A DNA stretch of 64,000 bases from an uncultured Roseiflexaceae bacterium (GTDB lineage Bacteria; Chloroflexota; Chloroflexia; Chloroflexales; Roseiflexaceae). Shown piece by piece: positions 1 through 6,700 of this stretch. Each line of letters starts with the position of its first letter. Position 1 is the stretch's first letter. The notes under the pieces were generated by a model, which saw only the letters and a list, made by a program, of their open reading frames with translations, made no database searches and had not been told where the DNA came from. Location of the stretch: assembly GCA_937988885.1 (NCBI GenBank), contig CALKHR010000050.1:14638-78637 (forward strand). The letters are read 5' to 3'. Made by a program: the position numbers and the translations under genes.

Positions 1-429
1 GCCGTGATGGCCGTGTGTGGCTTGCTGATGGGGTGGCGCTGGCAGAACGGCCTGGATCAGGCGCTGCTCGCCTTCGGCCTGCTGCTGCTGTTGCGCTTCT
101 CGTTCCTCTGGCTGTCGATCTTCCTGGCGCTGCTCACCCACACGCCCGACGCCGTGATGGCCGTGCAGATCCTGGTCTGGCCGATCGGCTTCCTCTCGAA
201 CATCTTCGCCTCGCCGGACACCATGCCCGCTTGGCTCGGCGCGATCGTCGAATGGAGCCCGCTCTCCACCACTTCGAACGCGGTGCGCTTGCTCTTCGGC
301 AGCCCGATCTGGAGCGACAACCGCTGGATGATCGACTACGCGGTGTGGCTGGCAATCGCTTGGCCGCTGGCGCTGTTCGCGATCTTCTTCCCGCTCTCGC
401 TGCGGCTCTACAAGCGCCTCGGGCACTAA
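1..429 (+). CDS. ABC-2 type transporter permease, C-terminal part
   Basis: The reading frame is open from the first base, so the start lies outside the window; 142 codons remain. The visible part holds about four hydrophobic segments and ends in a basic tail (SLRLYKRLGH). The stretch with IFASPDTMPAWLGAIVEWSP followed by a small loop and a last helix is typical of ABC-2 permeases of the daunorubicin-exporter (DrrB) type, which pair with a separate ATPase in the plasma membrane. The ATPase is presumably just upstream, outside the window. Substrate unknown. A strong hairpin follows 24 bases after the stop. A multidrug or polysaccharide exporter is equally possible. Confidence 0.75.
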   Translation, partial: AVMAVCGLLMGWRWQNGLDQALLAFGLLLLLRFSFLWLSIFLALLTHTPDAVMAVQILVWPIGFLSNIFASPDTMPAWLGAIVEWSPLSTTSNAVRLLFGSPIWSDNRWMIDYAVWLAIAWPLALFAIFFPLSLRLYKRLGH

Positions 430-453
430 ACCCCACGCCATTCGGCATAAACA

Positions 454-488
454 AAGGGTTGGCGAAGGCTCACACCTTCCCAACCCTT
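454..488. terminator. Bidirectional intrinsic terminator
   Basis: AAGGGTTGG (454-462) and GAAGG (464-468) pair with CCTTC (475-479) and CCAACCCTT (480-488) around a six-base loop, with one bulged C at 463. It lies between two convergent genes, so it can end both transcripts; T-rich bases follow on each side. Confidence 0.7.
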
Positions 489-520
489 CTACTTTGCCCG
501 TACTGCCGACTCGCCGGACG

Positions 521-2026
521 CTAACGGCGGGTGTAGCGGTGCTTCACACCGATCGGGAAGTAGCTCGGATCGCCATGCGGAAGCAGCGTCACCTGCGGCA
601 CCTGGCGCTCGGGCGGCACATAATGTGCGAACTCGCTATTGAGCCGCCGCAACTGCGCCGTAATCGACTGCGCCACCAGGTTCGTGCGCTCGGCGTCGGC
701 CTGCTGATTCGGCGCAAGCTCCACCGTCACGCTCAGCACGCGGTTGCGATCATCGTCCTCCAGCACCTCCAGCACGAACTTGCCCGTCACCCACTCGCGG
801 ATGTGGGGCTGCTCCAAGCCCACCGTCACATTCTCGGGGTAGATGTTCGCCCCAAAGAACGACACGGTGAAATCCGAGCGCCCAAACACATACACAAACG
901 GCAGGCGCCGCACGCCGCGCAGGCCGTACTGCTGCAACTCGGCCAGTGGGTCGAAATTGTAACGCGCCAGGAAGGCCATCATCTCATCGTAGCTCACCAA
1001 TCCGCCCGTATCCAGGATGTTGTAGCGAATCAGCGGAATACCGTTATCGCCCGAGAAGAACAGCGTGCGGTCGCGCACCTCGAAGTAGCGGCTGAACGGG
1101 TCGTACTGCGCCAGTGTGGGCAGGCGCGCCTCGCCGAACAACTCGCGCGCCGCCTCGGGATGGTTCGCCAAGAAGCGCCGGATGGTGATGGACAACGGCG
1201 TCTCGTTCGCCAACACGCCAGCATCGGCGGTGCCGTACAGCGAAGCCGAACTGTAGCACGGCGCACCAGCACCCAGGCGCTCGCCCACTAGGCTGCGCCA
1301 CTCCTCGCTGAACACTTCGCCCGCCATCACCAACTTCACATCGTAGCGCTCCCAGGCCACGCCCCGCGCGATGCCCGTATCGATCACATCCTTCAGCGCG
1401 GGCGGGTAGCCCAACAGCACCACCTGCTCGAATAGCGGGCCGAACGTCTCCACCACCCGGAAGATCTCGTCCTTGTTGTTCCCCGGCGTGATCACGGTGA
1501 TGGGGTAGCCCTTGCTCGCCAGGTAGCGGCAGCAGCTCGCGGTGTACATACCGCCGACCCAAGTGCCCAGCGTGAAACACACAATCGCCAACGTGGAGCG
1601 CGTATCGGCGGCGAACGAATCCACAAACACCTGCTCGAACCGCCGCGCGATCGCCAGTTCATCGGCCAGGAAGCGCGGCCACGCCGTCGGCTGCCCCGTC
1701 GAGCCGGACGACACCGCGATCATATCGCACGTCTCCAGCGCGCCATCGCGGCACAACTGCGGCAAGGGATAGCGCTGCACGTAATTCTGCTTGGTGACGA
1801 GCGGCAACTGCGAGAAATCTTCGGAGGTGCGAATGCTCGCCGGATCAACGCCCTGTTCGGCCAAAAAGGCGCGGTACGCAGGAACACGTTCGACAACCTG
1901 GTGAAAGAGGGCCAGCGCGTGCGCTGCGGGGTCGCCATGCTGCGAACGGTTGAGCACATCATCAAGCGGCGTAGAGATGAAAGAAGCTAGCGCATCCTGC
2001 GCGCGGAGCGGCTTCGTCTCGGACAT
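521..2026 (-). CDS. Phenylacetate-CoA ligase-like adenylate-forming enzyme
   Basis: About 501 residues. It belongs to the PaaK-like branch of adenylate-forming enzymes, which activate a carboxylic acid to an acyl-AMP and usually a CoA thioester. The P-loop-like motif SSGSTGQPT is seen near residue 110 and an A8-type region with GRSDFTVSFFGANIYPENV in the C-terminal third. The GXXXXP and YGTADAG segments also fit. The start is placed at ATG 2026 because AGGAGG stands six bases upstream; an in-frame ATG at 2113 would add 29 residues with no ribosome site. It is divergent from the SRAP gene and has no pathway neighbours, so the substrate cannot be inferred. PaaK enzymes are usually about 430 residues, so this is a longer variant. 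Confidence 0.8.
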   Translation of the reverse strand: MSETKPLRAQDALASFISTPLDDVLNRSQHGDPAAHALALFHQVVERVPAYRAFLAEQGVDPASIRTSEDFSQLPLVTKQNYVQRYPLPQLCRDGALETCDMIAVSSGSTGQPTAWPRFLADELAIARRFEQVFVDSFAADTRSTLAIVCFTLGTWVGGMYTASCCRYLASKGYPITVITPGNNKDEIFRVVETFGPLFEQVVLLGYPPALKDVIDTGIARGVAWERYDVKLVMAGEVFSEEWRSLVGERLGAGAPCYSSASLYGTADAGVLANETPLSITIRRFLANHPEAARELFGEARLPTLAQYDPFSRYFEVRDRTLFFSGDNGIPLIRYNILDTGGLVSYDEMMAFLARYNFDPLAELQQYGLRGVRRLPFVYVFGRSDFTVSFFGANIYPENVTVGLEQPHIREWVTGKFVLEVLEDDDRNRVLSVTVELAPNQQADAERTNLVAQSITAQLRRLNSEFAHYVPPERQVPQVTLLPHGDPSYFPIGVKHRYTRR

Positions 2027-2127
2027 CGAGCGCCTCCTATTGAGAATTGATGGCCCAGAAGGTATATGCACTAGTGTACTGCAAAACATTGCGGCAGAAA
2101 AGTGCGACAGCAAGTGTCACAATCGCG

Positions 2128-2136
2128 TGGTATACT
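2128..2136 (+). promoter_or_regulatory. Extended -10 promoter element upstream of SRAP gene
   Basis: TGGTATACT is an extended -10 (TGnTATACT) about 75 bases before the SRAP start codon. No clear -35 box stands at the right distance, and I saw no convincing LexA-type palindrome between 2030 and 2210. Confidence 0.4.
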
Positions 2137-2210
2137 GAAATAGCACACCCGTACTATCACCACGCATTCTTCCGGGTAGCGTAGGCCGTTTCCAGCAAAG
2201 GAGCAGCACC

Positions 2211-2888
2211 ATGTGTGGACGCTATAGTTTAGTACCGCAAGCGAACTTCGCCGAACGCTTCAACATCGCCAATCTCACGCTCGAACTTGAAGCGCGCTAC
2301 AATATCGCCCCCACCCAAACCTCGCCCGTGATCACCCGCAACAGCCCCAACCGCGCCGAGGAGATGCGCTGGGGTCTTGTGCCATCGTGGGCCAAGGATG
2401 TCAGCATCGGCAACAAGATGATCAACGCCCGCGCTGAGACAGTCGCCGAAAAGCCCTCGTTCCGCAAGGCGTTGGCGGCCCGACGTTGCCTGGTGCCTGC
2501 AAGCGGCTTCTACGAATGGCAGCGCACACCGGGCGGCAAGATCCCGCACTACATCTTCCTGCCCGACAGCGAGTACTTCGCCTTCGCGGGCCTGTACGAG
2601 ACGTGGAAGGATCACGAGGGCAACCTGCTCAAGACCTACACCATCATCACCACCACGCCCAACGAGTTGATGGCGCAGATCCACAACCGCATGCCGGTGA
2701 TTCTGCATCCCGATGATGAGGACCGCTGGCTCGACCACGACACCGAGCTCGATGAAGTGCTCTCGCTGCTGAAGCCCTTCCCTGCGGAGTTGATGGATGC
2801 CTACGTGGTTTCGACCGCCGTCAACAGCCCATTCCACGAGGGACCAAGCCTGATCGAAGCGATTCCTCAGCAGGCTGAACTTGGCTAA
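2211..2888 (+). CDS. yedK: SRAP-family abasic-site processing protein (YedK/HMCES type)
   Basis: 225 residues, the usual length. SRAP proteins bind abasic sites in single-stranded DNA and protect them by forming a thiazolidine crosslink through Cys2, which is exposed after Met removal. The N-terminus MCGRYSL keeps Cys2. The family landmarks are present in order: MRWGLVPSWAKD, NARAETVAEKPSFR with the conserved Asn, the SGFYEW glutamate, and HNRMPVIL with the active-site His. AAAGGAG precedes the ATG at good distance. It stands alone, divergent from the ligase-like gene, and acts in the cytoplasm on DNA. Confidence in the family is high; induction by DNA damage is known for some relatives but is not shown here. 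Confidence 0.93.
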   Translation: MCGRYSLVPQANFAERFNIANLTLELEARYNIAPTQTSPVITRNSPNRAEEMRWGLVPSWAKDVSIGNKMINARAETVAEKPSFRKALAARRCLVPASGFYEWQRTPGGKIPHYIFLPDSEYFAFAGLYETWKDHEGNLLKTYTIITTTPNELMAQIHNRMPVILHPDDEDRWLDHDTELDEVLSLLKPFPAELMDAYVVSTAVNSPFHEGPSLIEAIPQQAELG

Positions 2889-2918
2889 CGCACGATGCCC
2901 TCTGCAACTTTTGGCTGA

Positions 2919-2947
2919 TTGACAGCATCCCGAGCGCGTGGTATCCT
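2919..2947 (+). promoter_or_regulatory. Sigma-A type promoter of the ABC-F leader transcript
   Basis: A perfect TTGACA (2919-2924) is followed by a 17-base spacer and TATCCT (2942-2947), with TGG just before it, giving an extended -10. Transcription should start near 2954, about 200 bases before the ABC-F start codon, leaving room for the leader ORF and terminator described next. Confidence 0.75.
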
Positions 2948-2993
2948 GTCCTACGGTTATGAGAACGAAGCATTTCATCTGGAGGTTTTAGCC

Positions 2994-3035
2994 GTGTTCC
3001 GATTGGTCGACATGCTGATTATCGCAGCGGATTAG
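2994..3035 (+). CDS. Leader peptide of the ABC-F gene (13 codons)
   Basis: A GTG-started frame encodes MFRLVDMLIIAAD and ends in TAG. GGAGG stands eight bases before the start, a better ribosome site than many full genes here have. It lies between a strong promoter and an intrinsic terminator that precedes an ABC-F gene, the arrangement known for antibiotic-responsive ribosome-stalling leaders (for example of erm and several ABC-F resistance genes). The peptide does not contain the known IFVI or Arg-x-Arg arrest motifs, so the stalling drug, if any, is unknown. Part of the ORF can fold on itself (GCTG 3014-3017 with CAGC 3025-3028). Confidence 0.6.
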   Translation: MFRLVDMLIIAAD

Positions 3036-3052
3036 GTAGACCATAGGATACA

Positions 3053-3109
3053 TGCGCCCTTTTTCCGGATGATCAGAAGAATAGAAGTGTATTTTCGGCT
3101 GTGGGCGCA
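3053..3109 (+). promoter_or_regulatory. Candidate antiterminator pairing
   Basis: TGCGCCC (3053-3059), just after the leader ORF stop, is complementary over seven bases to GGGCGCA (3103-3109). That segment is the upper part of the 5' arm and loop of the terminator. The two structures are mutually exclusive, so ribosome position on the leader ORF could choose between them. Confidence 0.5.
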
Positions 3110-3130
3110 GTAGTGCACCACAGCCTTTTT
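3097..3130 (+). terminator. Intrinsic terminator (attenuator) before ABC-F gene
   Basis: GGCTGTGG (3097-3104) pairs with CCACAGCC (3118-3125). The stem continues inward with GCGC/GTGC, one bulged A and an AGTA loop, giving about 12 pairs. Five T bases follow (3126-3130). It sits only 20 bases before the ABC-F start codon, where an unconditional terminator would make no sense, so conditional read-through is expected. Confidence 0.72.
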
Positions 3131-3150
3131 ATATCAAATGGAGCAGAAAC

Positions 3151-5130
3151 ATGACCGTTCTCACCATCAGCCAGATCACAAAATATTACGGCGCCGAGCT
3201 GATTTTCAGCAATATTAACGCTCAAATCGCCCGTGGTGAAAAAGTCGCGCTTGTCGGTGTGAACGGCGCAGGCAAAAGCACGCTGCTCAAGATCATTGCA
3301 GGTGTCGAGCAGCCCACCAGCGGCAGCATCCACCTCGCACGGGGGCGCAAGGTCGCCTACCTGGCCCAAGAGGCGCAGTTCACTGGCAACCGCACCCTGT
3401 GGCAAGAGATGGAGCACGCGCTCGAACACCTCAAAGCCTTGCAGCAGGAGATCAGCGATCTCGAACAGGAATTAGCCGATACCGATCACCCCGAATGGGA
3501 GGCTCGGATGGAGCGCTACGGCGAGTTGACGCAGCGCTTCGAGCATAGCGGCGGCTACGAGATCGAGCATCAGATCGAGCGCACGCTGCACGGCTTGGGA
3601 TTCAGCAAATCGCAGTACGATCAGCCGGTGGTGCAGTTGAGCGGCGGCCAAAAGACCCGCGCGGCGCTGGCGGCCACACTGCTCTCAAACCCCGACCTGT
3701 TGCTGCTCGACGAGCCAACCAACCACCTCGACCTGTCCGCGCTCGAATGGCTGGAACGCTTCCTGAGGGACTGGGAGGGCACGCTGATCGTGATCTCGCA
3801 CGACCGCTATTTCCTGGATCGCGTGACGAACCGCACGCTCGATATGGCGTTCGGGCGGCTTGAGGATTACCCAGCGGGCTATCAGAAGTACCTGGAACTG
3901 AAGGCCGAGCGACTGGAATTGCAAATGAAGCAGTACCAGGCGCAACAGGAGTACATCGCCAAAACCGAGGAGTTCATTCGGCGCTTCAAGGCTGGTCAGC
4001 GCAGCAAAGAGGCCCGTGGGCGCGAGAAGATCCTCAATCGCCTCAAGTACGGTTACCAAGGGGCAAACGGCGAATGGATCAACGAGCGCGTTGATCGACC
4101 CGAACAGCAGAAAAAGCTCGCGATCAAGATGGATACGCAGATCCGCAGTGGCGAGCTGATCTTGCGGCTGGAGAAGTTGCAGGTCGGCTACCCACCCGAA
4201 GCGACGGCTCGGCACAACGGCGAGGCCCGCGTGCTGATCAACGCTCCGAACTTGGAGATCCATCGCGGGCAGCGTGTGGCGCTGATGGGGCCGAACGGCA
4301 GCGGCAAAACCACGCTGCTGCGCACGCTGGTGGGCGAACTTCCACCGTTGCGCGGCCAAGTGCGGCTTGGGCATCGCGTCGAGATCAACTACTACGCTCA
4401 GGCTCACGAGGGGCTACAGCCAAACGCTACGGTGCTGGAGGAGATTCGGCGCATCCGCCCGATGATCAAGGAGACCGAGGCGCGCACGCTGCTCGGGCGC
4501 TTCCTGTTCAGCGGCGATGATGTGTTCAAACGGATCTGCGATCTCTCGGGTGGCGAACGCAGCCGCGTGGCGCTGGCGCAGCTCACACTGCTCGGCGGCA
4601 ACTTGCTAGTGCTCGACGAGCCGACCAACCACCTCGACATCAACGCCCGCGAAGCGCTCGAAACGGTGCTCAACGAGTACAGCGGCACCATCCTGATGGT
4701 ATCGCACGACCGCTACTTCATCGACGCGGTGGCCGACATGATCTGGACGGTGAAGGACGGCACGATCGAGAAGTTCGACGGCACCTACAGCGAGTACGCG
4801 GCATTTGTGGAGCAACGCGAGCAACGGGCGAAGCAGCTTGAGCAGGCCAACAACAAACCTGCGCCCGCCGCTGCGCCGAAAGCCGCAGTCGAGGCCGCGC
4901 CTGCACCGGTCATCGATAGCAAAGAGGAGCGCCGACGCCAACGCCGCCGCACCGCGCTGGAGCAAGAGATCGAGAAGCTCGAACAACAACTCAAGCAACT
5001 CGAAGAGGATCTGAACCAGGCTGGGTTAGCCGCCGATCATCAACGGGTGACCGAACTGGGCCTGCGTTACAGCGAAGTGCAAGAGCTCCTATCTACTCGC
5101 TACGATGAATGGGCGCTGGTAGCGAACTAA
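3151..5130 (+). CDS. ABC-F family ATPase (ribosome-associated)
   Basis: 659 residues with two complete ATP-binding cassettes and no membrane segments. Cassette 1 has GVNGAGKST near residue 36, LSGGQKTR and LLLLDEPTNHLD. Cassette 2 has GPNGSGKTT, LSGGERSR and LLVLDEPTNHLD. The region between them is a charged helical linker, and the last 70 residues form a coiled coil rich in Glu, Gln and Arg like the Uup C-terminal domain. ABC-F proteins act on the ribosomal E site; some are translation factors and some protect against antibiotics. The Uup-like tail argues for a housekeeping factor, but the upstream leader ORF and attenuator resemble those of resistance members. GGAG precedes the ATG by ten bases. 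Confidence 0.9.
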   Translation: MTVLTISQITKYYGAELIFSNINAQIARGEKVALVGVNGAGKSTLLKIIAGVEQPTSGSIHLARGRKVAYLAQEAQFTGNRTLWQEMEHALEHLKALQQEISDLEQELADTDHPEWEARMERYGELTQRFEHSGGYEIEHQIERTLHGLGFSKSQYDQPVVQLSGGQKTRAALAATLLSNPDLLLLDEPTNHLDLSALEWLERFLRDWEGTLIVISHDRYFLDRVTNRTLDMAFGRLEDYPAGYQKYLELKAERLELQMKQYQAQQEYIAKTEEFIRRFKAGQRSKEARGREKILNRLKYGYQGANGEWINERVDRPEQQKKLAIKMDTQIRSGELILRLEKLQVGYPPEATARHNGEARVLINAPNLEIHRGQRVALMGPNGSGKTTLLRTLVGELPPLRGQVRLGHRVEINYYAQAHEGLQPNATVLEEIRRIRPMIKETEARTLLGRFLFSGDDVFKRICDLSGGERSRVALAQLTLLGGNLLVLDEPTNHLDINAREALETVLNEYSGTILMVSHDRYFIDAVADMIWTVKDGTIEKFDGTYSEYAAFVEQREQRAKQLEQANNKPAPAAAPKAAVEAAPAPVIDSKEERRRQRRRTALEQEIEKLEQQLKQLEEDLNQAGLAADHQRVTELGLRYSEVQELLSTRYDEWALVAN

Positions 5131-5194
5131 TAAACATCGGTTGCCAACGCTCGTCGAAACACAATTGATCAATACACAAACATACACGAAAAAG

Positions 5195-5234
5195 AACTAT
5201 GATGTTTTGCAAATATTTGCAAAACATCATAGTT
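5195..5234. terminator. 40-bp perfect palindrome, probable bidirectional terminator
   Basis: Bases 5195-5214 are the exact reverse complement of 5215-5234, centred on an AAATATTT core. It starts 64 bases after the ABC-F stop. T5 follows on the plus strand and a T-rich run on the minus strand. An operator is possible given the absence of a loop. Confidence 0.65.
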
Positions 5235-5267
5235 TTTCACACCGCTCCGTGTATCAAAGGGCGTAAA

Positions 5268-5338
5268 AATCGGCTTTCTAAAGAGAATTAGCCGATTCGC
5301 AAATAGAAAAGACTTGCGAATATTCAATGATATGAATA
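5268..5338. repeat. Cluster of three consecutive inverted repeats
   Basis: AATCGGCT (5268-5275) pairs with AGCCGATT (5290-5297), ATTCGCAA (5295-5302) with TTGCGAAT (5314-5321), and TATTCA (5321-5326) with TGAATA (5333-5338). Neighbouring arms overlap, so the hairpins are alternative to one another. The stretch is AT-rich and lies between the ABC-F gene and a hypothetical gene. Confidence 0.5.
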
Positions 5339-5500
5339 CAATTTAAAGAAATGTTTTTGCAATCCACGCATCTTTTCTTTCATAAGTACGGTATATAGTA
5401 CACAGTGCAATGTACATTCTTGCGAATGATACGTTACCGAATAACGGTTGTCACGAGACGCATCAATGTCCTTGGCGCCCAACCACAAGGAGCTTTGGCA

Positions 5501-5860
5501 ATGAAGGACCAGCACTCAAATGAACCAGCCGAACGACGCTTTCTTGCAATTAATTTCTGGCTTGGTTCGCGCGATAAAGGCTACCAGATCGGCCCCGCAC
5601 TTGTTTCAACTTCCGACTACGAGATCTTCCACTTCTGGGATGAAACACTCGCCGCCGCACTTGGCCCCAACGACTACGAGATTATGAAGCTCTACCCACG
5701 CGGCATAACACTGGAGGAAGCCTCAAAGCAGTTCACGAAGGACTTCGCCTTCGCCGTCGTCAGCAACCGCCGCGCCGCCAACTGGATGTCGTCGATCGAT
5801 ATCAGCAATAGTCTCAATCCAGTCACGAACACCGAGCCTCTGTATGTGATGACCGCCTGA
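5501..5860 (+). CDS. Hypothetical protein
   Basis: 119 residues, not recognised. The start at 5501 is chosen because AAGGAG stands nine bases upstream; an in-frame ATG at 5405 lacks a ribosome site. The protein is soluble, with no signal peptide or membrane segment. It is mildly acidic, rich in aromatic residues in its first half (INFWLGSRDKGYQIG, YEIFHFWDE), and then has an amphipathic helix (LEEASKQFTKDFAFAVV). It stands alone between a hairpin cluster and an empty region. Codon use resembles the neighbours, so it is probably a real gene. Confidence 0.6.
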   Translation: MKDQHSNEPAERRFLAINFWLGSRDKGYQIGPALVSTSDYEIFHFWDETLAAALGPNDYEIMKLYPRGITLEEASKQFTKDFAFAVVSNRRAANWMSSIDISNSLNPVTNTEPLYVMTA

Positions 5861-6026
5861 CGCGGCAACACCAACGTTCGGCGTATCATCGCCCCACGTG
5901 CGGTCGCCGCGTCCGCGCTCATTGACACCCTCTCAACTCAACTGCATCTGAAACCTTCATCTGCCACGGCGAGCATGGCGGCATGCTGTTCTGTGCCTTG
6001 CGACGTGCCATAGGAGAAAGGAGAAG

Positions 6027-6149
6027 ATGCAACCTTGCGAACACGTTGTGCAGCAGCGTGAAGCCCTACATGCCGAGCCGAACGGGCCATCCTTATGGCC
6101 AGTGGCGTGCAGGTCGTACTCAATTCCTGATCGCGAGGCCGACAAATAA
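6027..6149 (+). CDS. Possible small ORF ending at repeat R1
   Basis: 40 codons starting MQPCEHVVQQ, with GGAGAAAGGAG directly upstream (spacing short, three bases). Its stop codon TAA (6147-6149) overlaps the first base of repeat R1 copy A, so the repeat may have truncated a longer frame. No recognisable domain; two Cys. Could equally be chance. Confidence 0.25.
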   Translation: MQPCEHVVQQREALHAEPNGPSLWPVACRSYSIPDREADK

Positions 6150-6310
6150 TACCAAATCCGAGAGGTTATTTACACAAGCGGCATGTGAATGTTACGCCTT
6201 GATCCTGGTTTTCAACTGATACTCACTTCGCCATCACAAAAAGAAAAAATACCTTGCTGCCGCAGGCTAAAACTGGTTCTATCGTGATACTGACCAGCCG
6301 GGTTTGGTAT
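6149..6310. repeat. R1 MITE-like element, copy A (162 bp)
   Basis: Bounded by ATACCAAATCCG and CGGGTTTGGTAT, inverted termini matching at 11 of 12 positions. It carries the R1 tail ACCTTGCTGCCGCAGGCT (6251-6268). Unlike copies at 21561 and 42930 it lacks the long internal hairpin, which explains its shorter length. No coding capacity. Confidence 0.7.
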
Positions 6311-6417
6311 ATGGAGCGATCAGAAAGTCATTTTCAAACAACACAACTTCATCATTTCGAGCGATTCATGGCGTATCGACGCCGAAAAGCGCACAATCGA
6401 TGTGCCCAACGTTCCGC

Positions 6418-6446
6418 TTGACACATTTCGCAAGTGGACGTATAGT
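6418..6446 (+). promoter_or_regulatory. Sigma-A type promoter of threonine operon leader
   Basis: TTGACA (6418-6423), 17-base spacer, TATAGT (6441-6446). The predicted start near 6453 gives a leader of about 250 bases before threonine synthase. Confidence 0.75.
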
Positions 6447-6483
6447 ATACAAAGATAAGCATCTATCACAGCTTAACGCGAAT

Positions 6484-6579
6484 ATGAACTGCCTTGATTC
6501 CATGACTATGACTACTACCACCACCTCGATGGAGACTACCATCGGGGTACTTGTGTGTAGGAGGGTTCCTGGTCGTTGA
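6484..6579 (+). CDS. Threonine-rich leader peptide (thrL-like)
   Basis: From ATG 6484 the frame gives 31 residues; an internal ATG at 6502 would give 25. The core reads MTMTTTTTSMETTI, eight Thr in twelve residues, followed by a short tail and TGA at 6577. It lies between a strong promoter and an intrinsic terminator, directly upstream of threonine synthase. This is the classical layout of amino-acid attenuation: scarcity of charged tRNA-Thr would stall the ribosome on the Thr run. The weak point is the ribosome site, which is not obvious before either ATG. The frame is not similar in sequence to E. coli thrL beyond the Thr run. Confidence 0.7.
   Translation: MNCLDSMTMTTTTTSMETTIGVLVCRRVPGR
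6524..6547 (+). promoter_or_regulatory. Leader hairpin overlapping the Thr codons
   Basis: CCTCGATGG (6524-6532) pairs with CCATCGGGG (6539-6547) through nine pairs, one a T-G wobble, around a six-base loop. It would form when the ribosome is not on the Thr codons, playing the role of the 1:2 hairpin. A stalled ribosome frees GGGG and the downstream AGGAGGG (6559-6565) to pair with CCCTTCCT (6603-6610), a possible antiterminator. Confidence 0.5.
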
Positions 6580-6600
6580 GGATCAGCATGCGGTGTTCAG

Positions 6601-6631
6601 CCCCCTTCCTGCAAAGGAACGGGGGTTTTTT
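6601..6631 (+). terminator. Attenuator terminator before threonine synthase
   Basis: CCCCCTTCCT (6601-6610), GCAA tetraloop, AGGAA (6615-6619), one bulged C, GGGGG (6621-6625), then six T (6626-6631). It is a strong intrinsic terminator 22 bases after the leader peptide stop and 70 bases before the thrC start codon. Confidence 0.8.
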
Positions 6632-6700
6632 GTTGCAGTCGCACAGGTGGGTAAAGTCTCGTCATCATCAGCACGCCATAATGACCCTGTAGGAGGACGT

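Noticed and set aside
2040..2210. LexA-type operator for the SRAP gene
   Set aside because: The small palindrome-like stretch near 2065-2085 does not match a LexA box that I can name.
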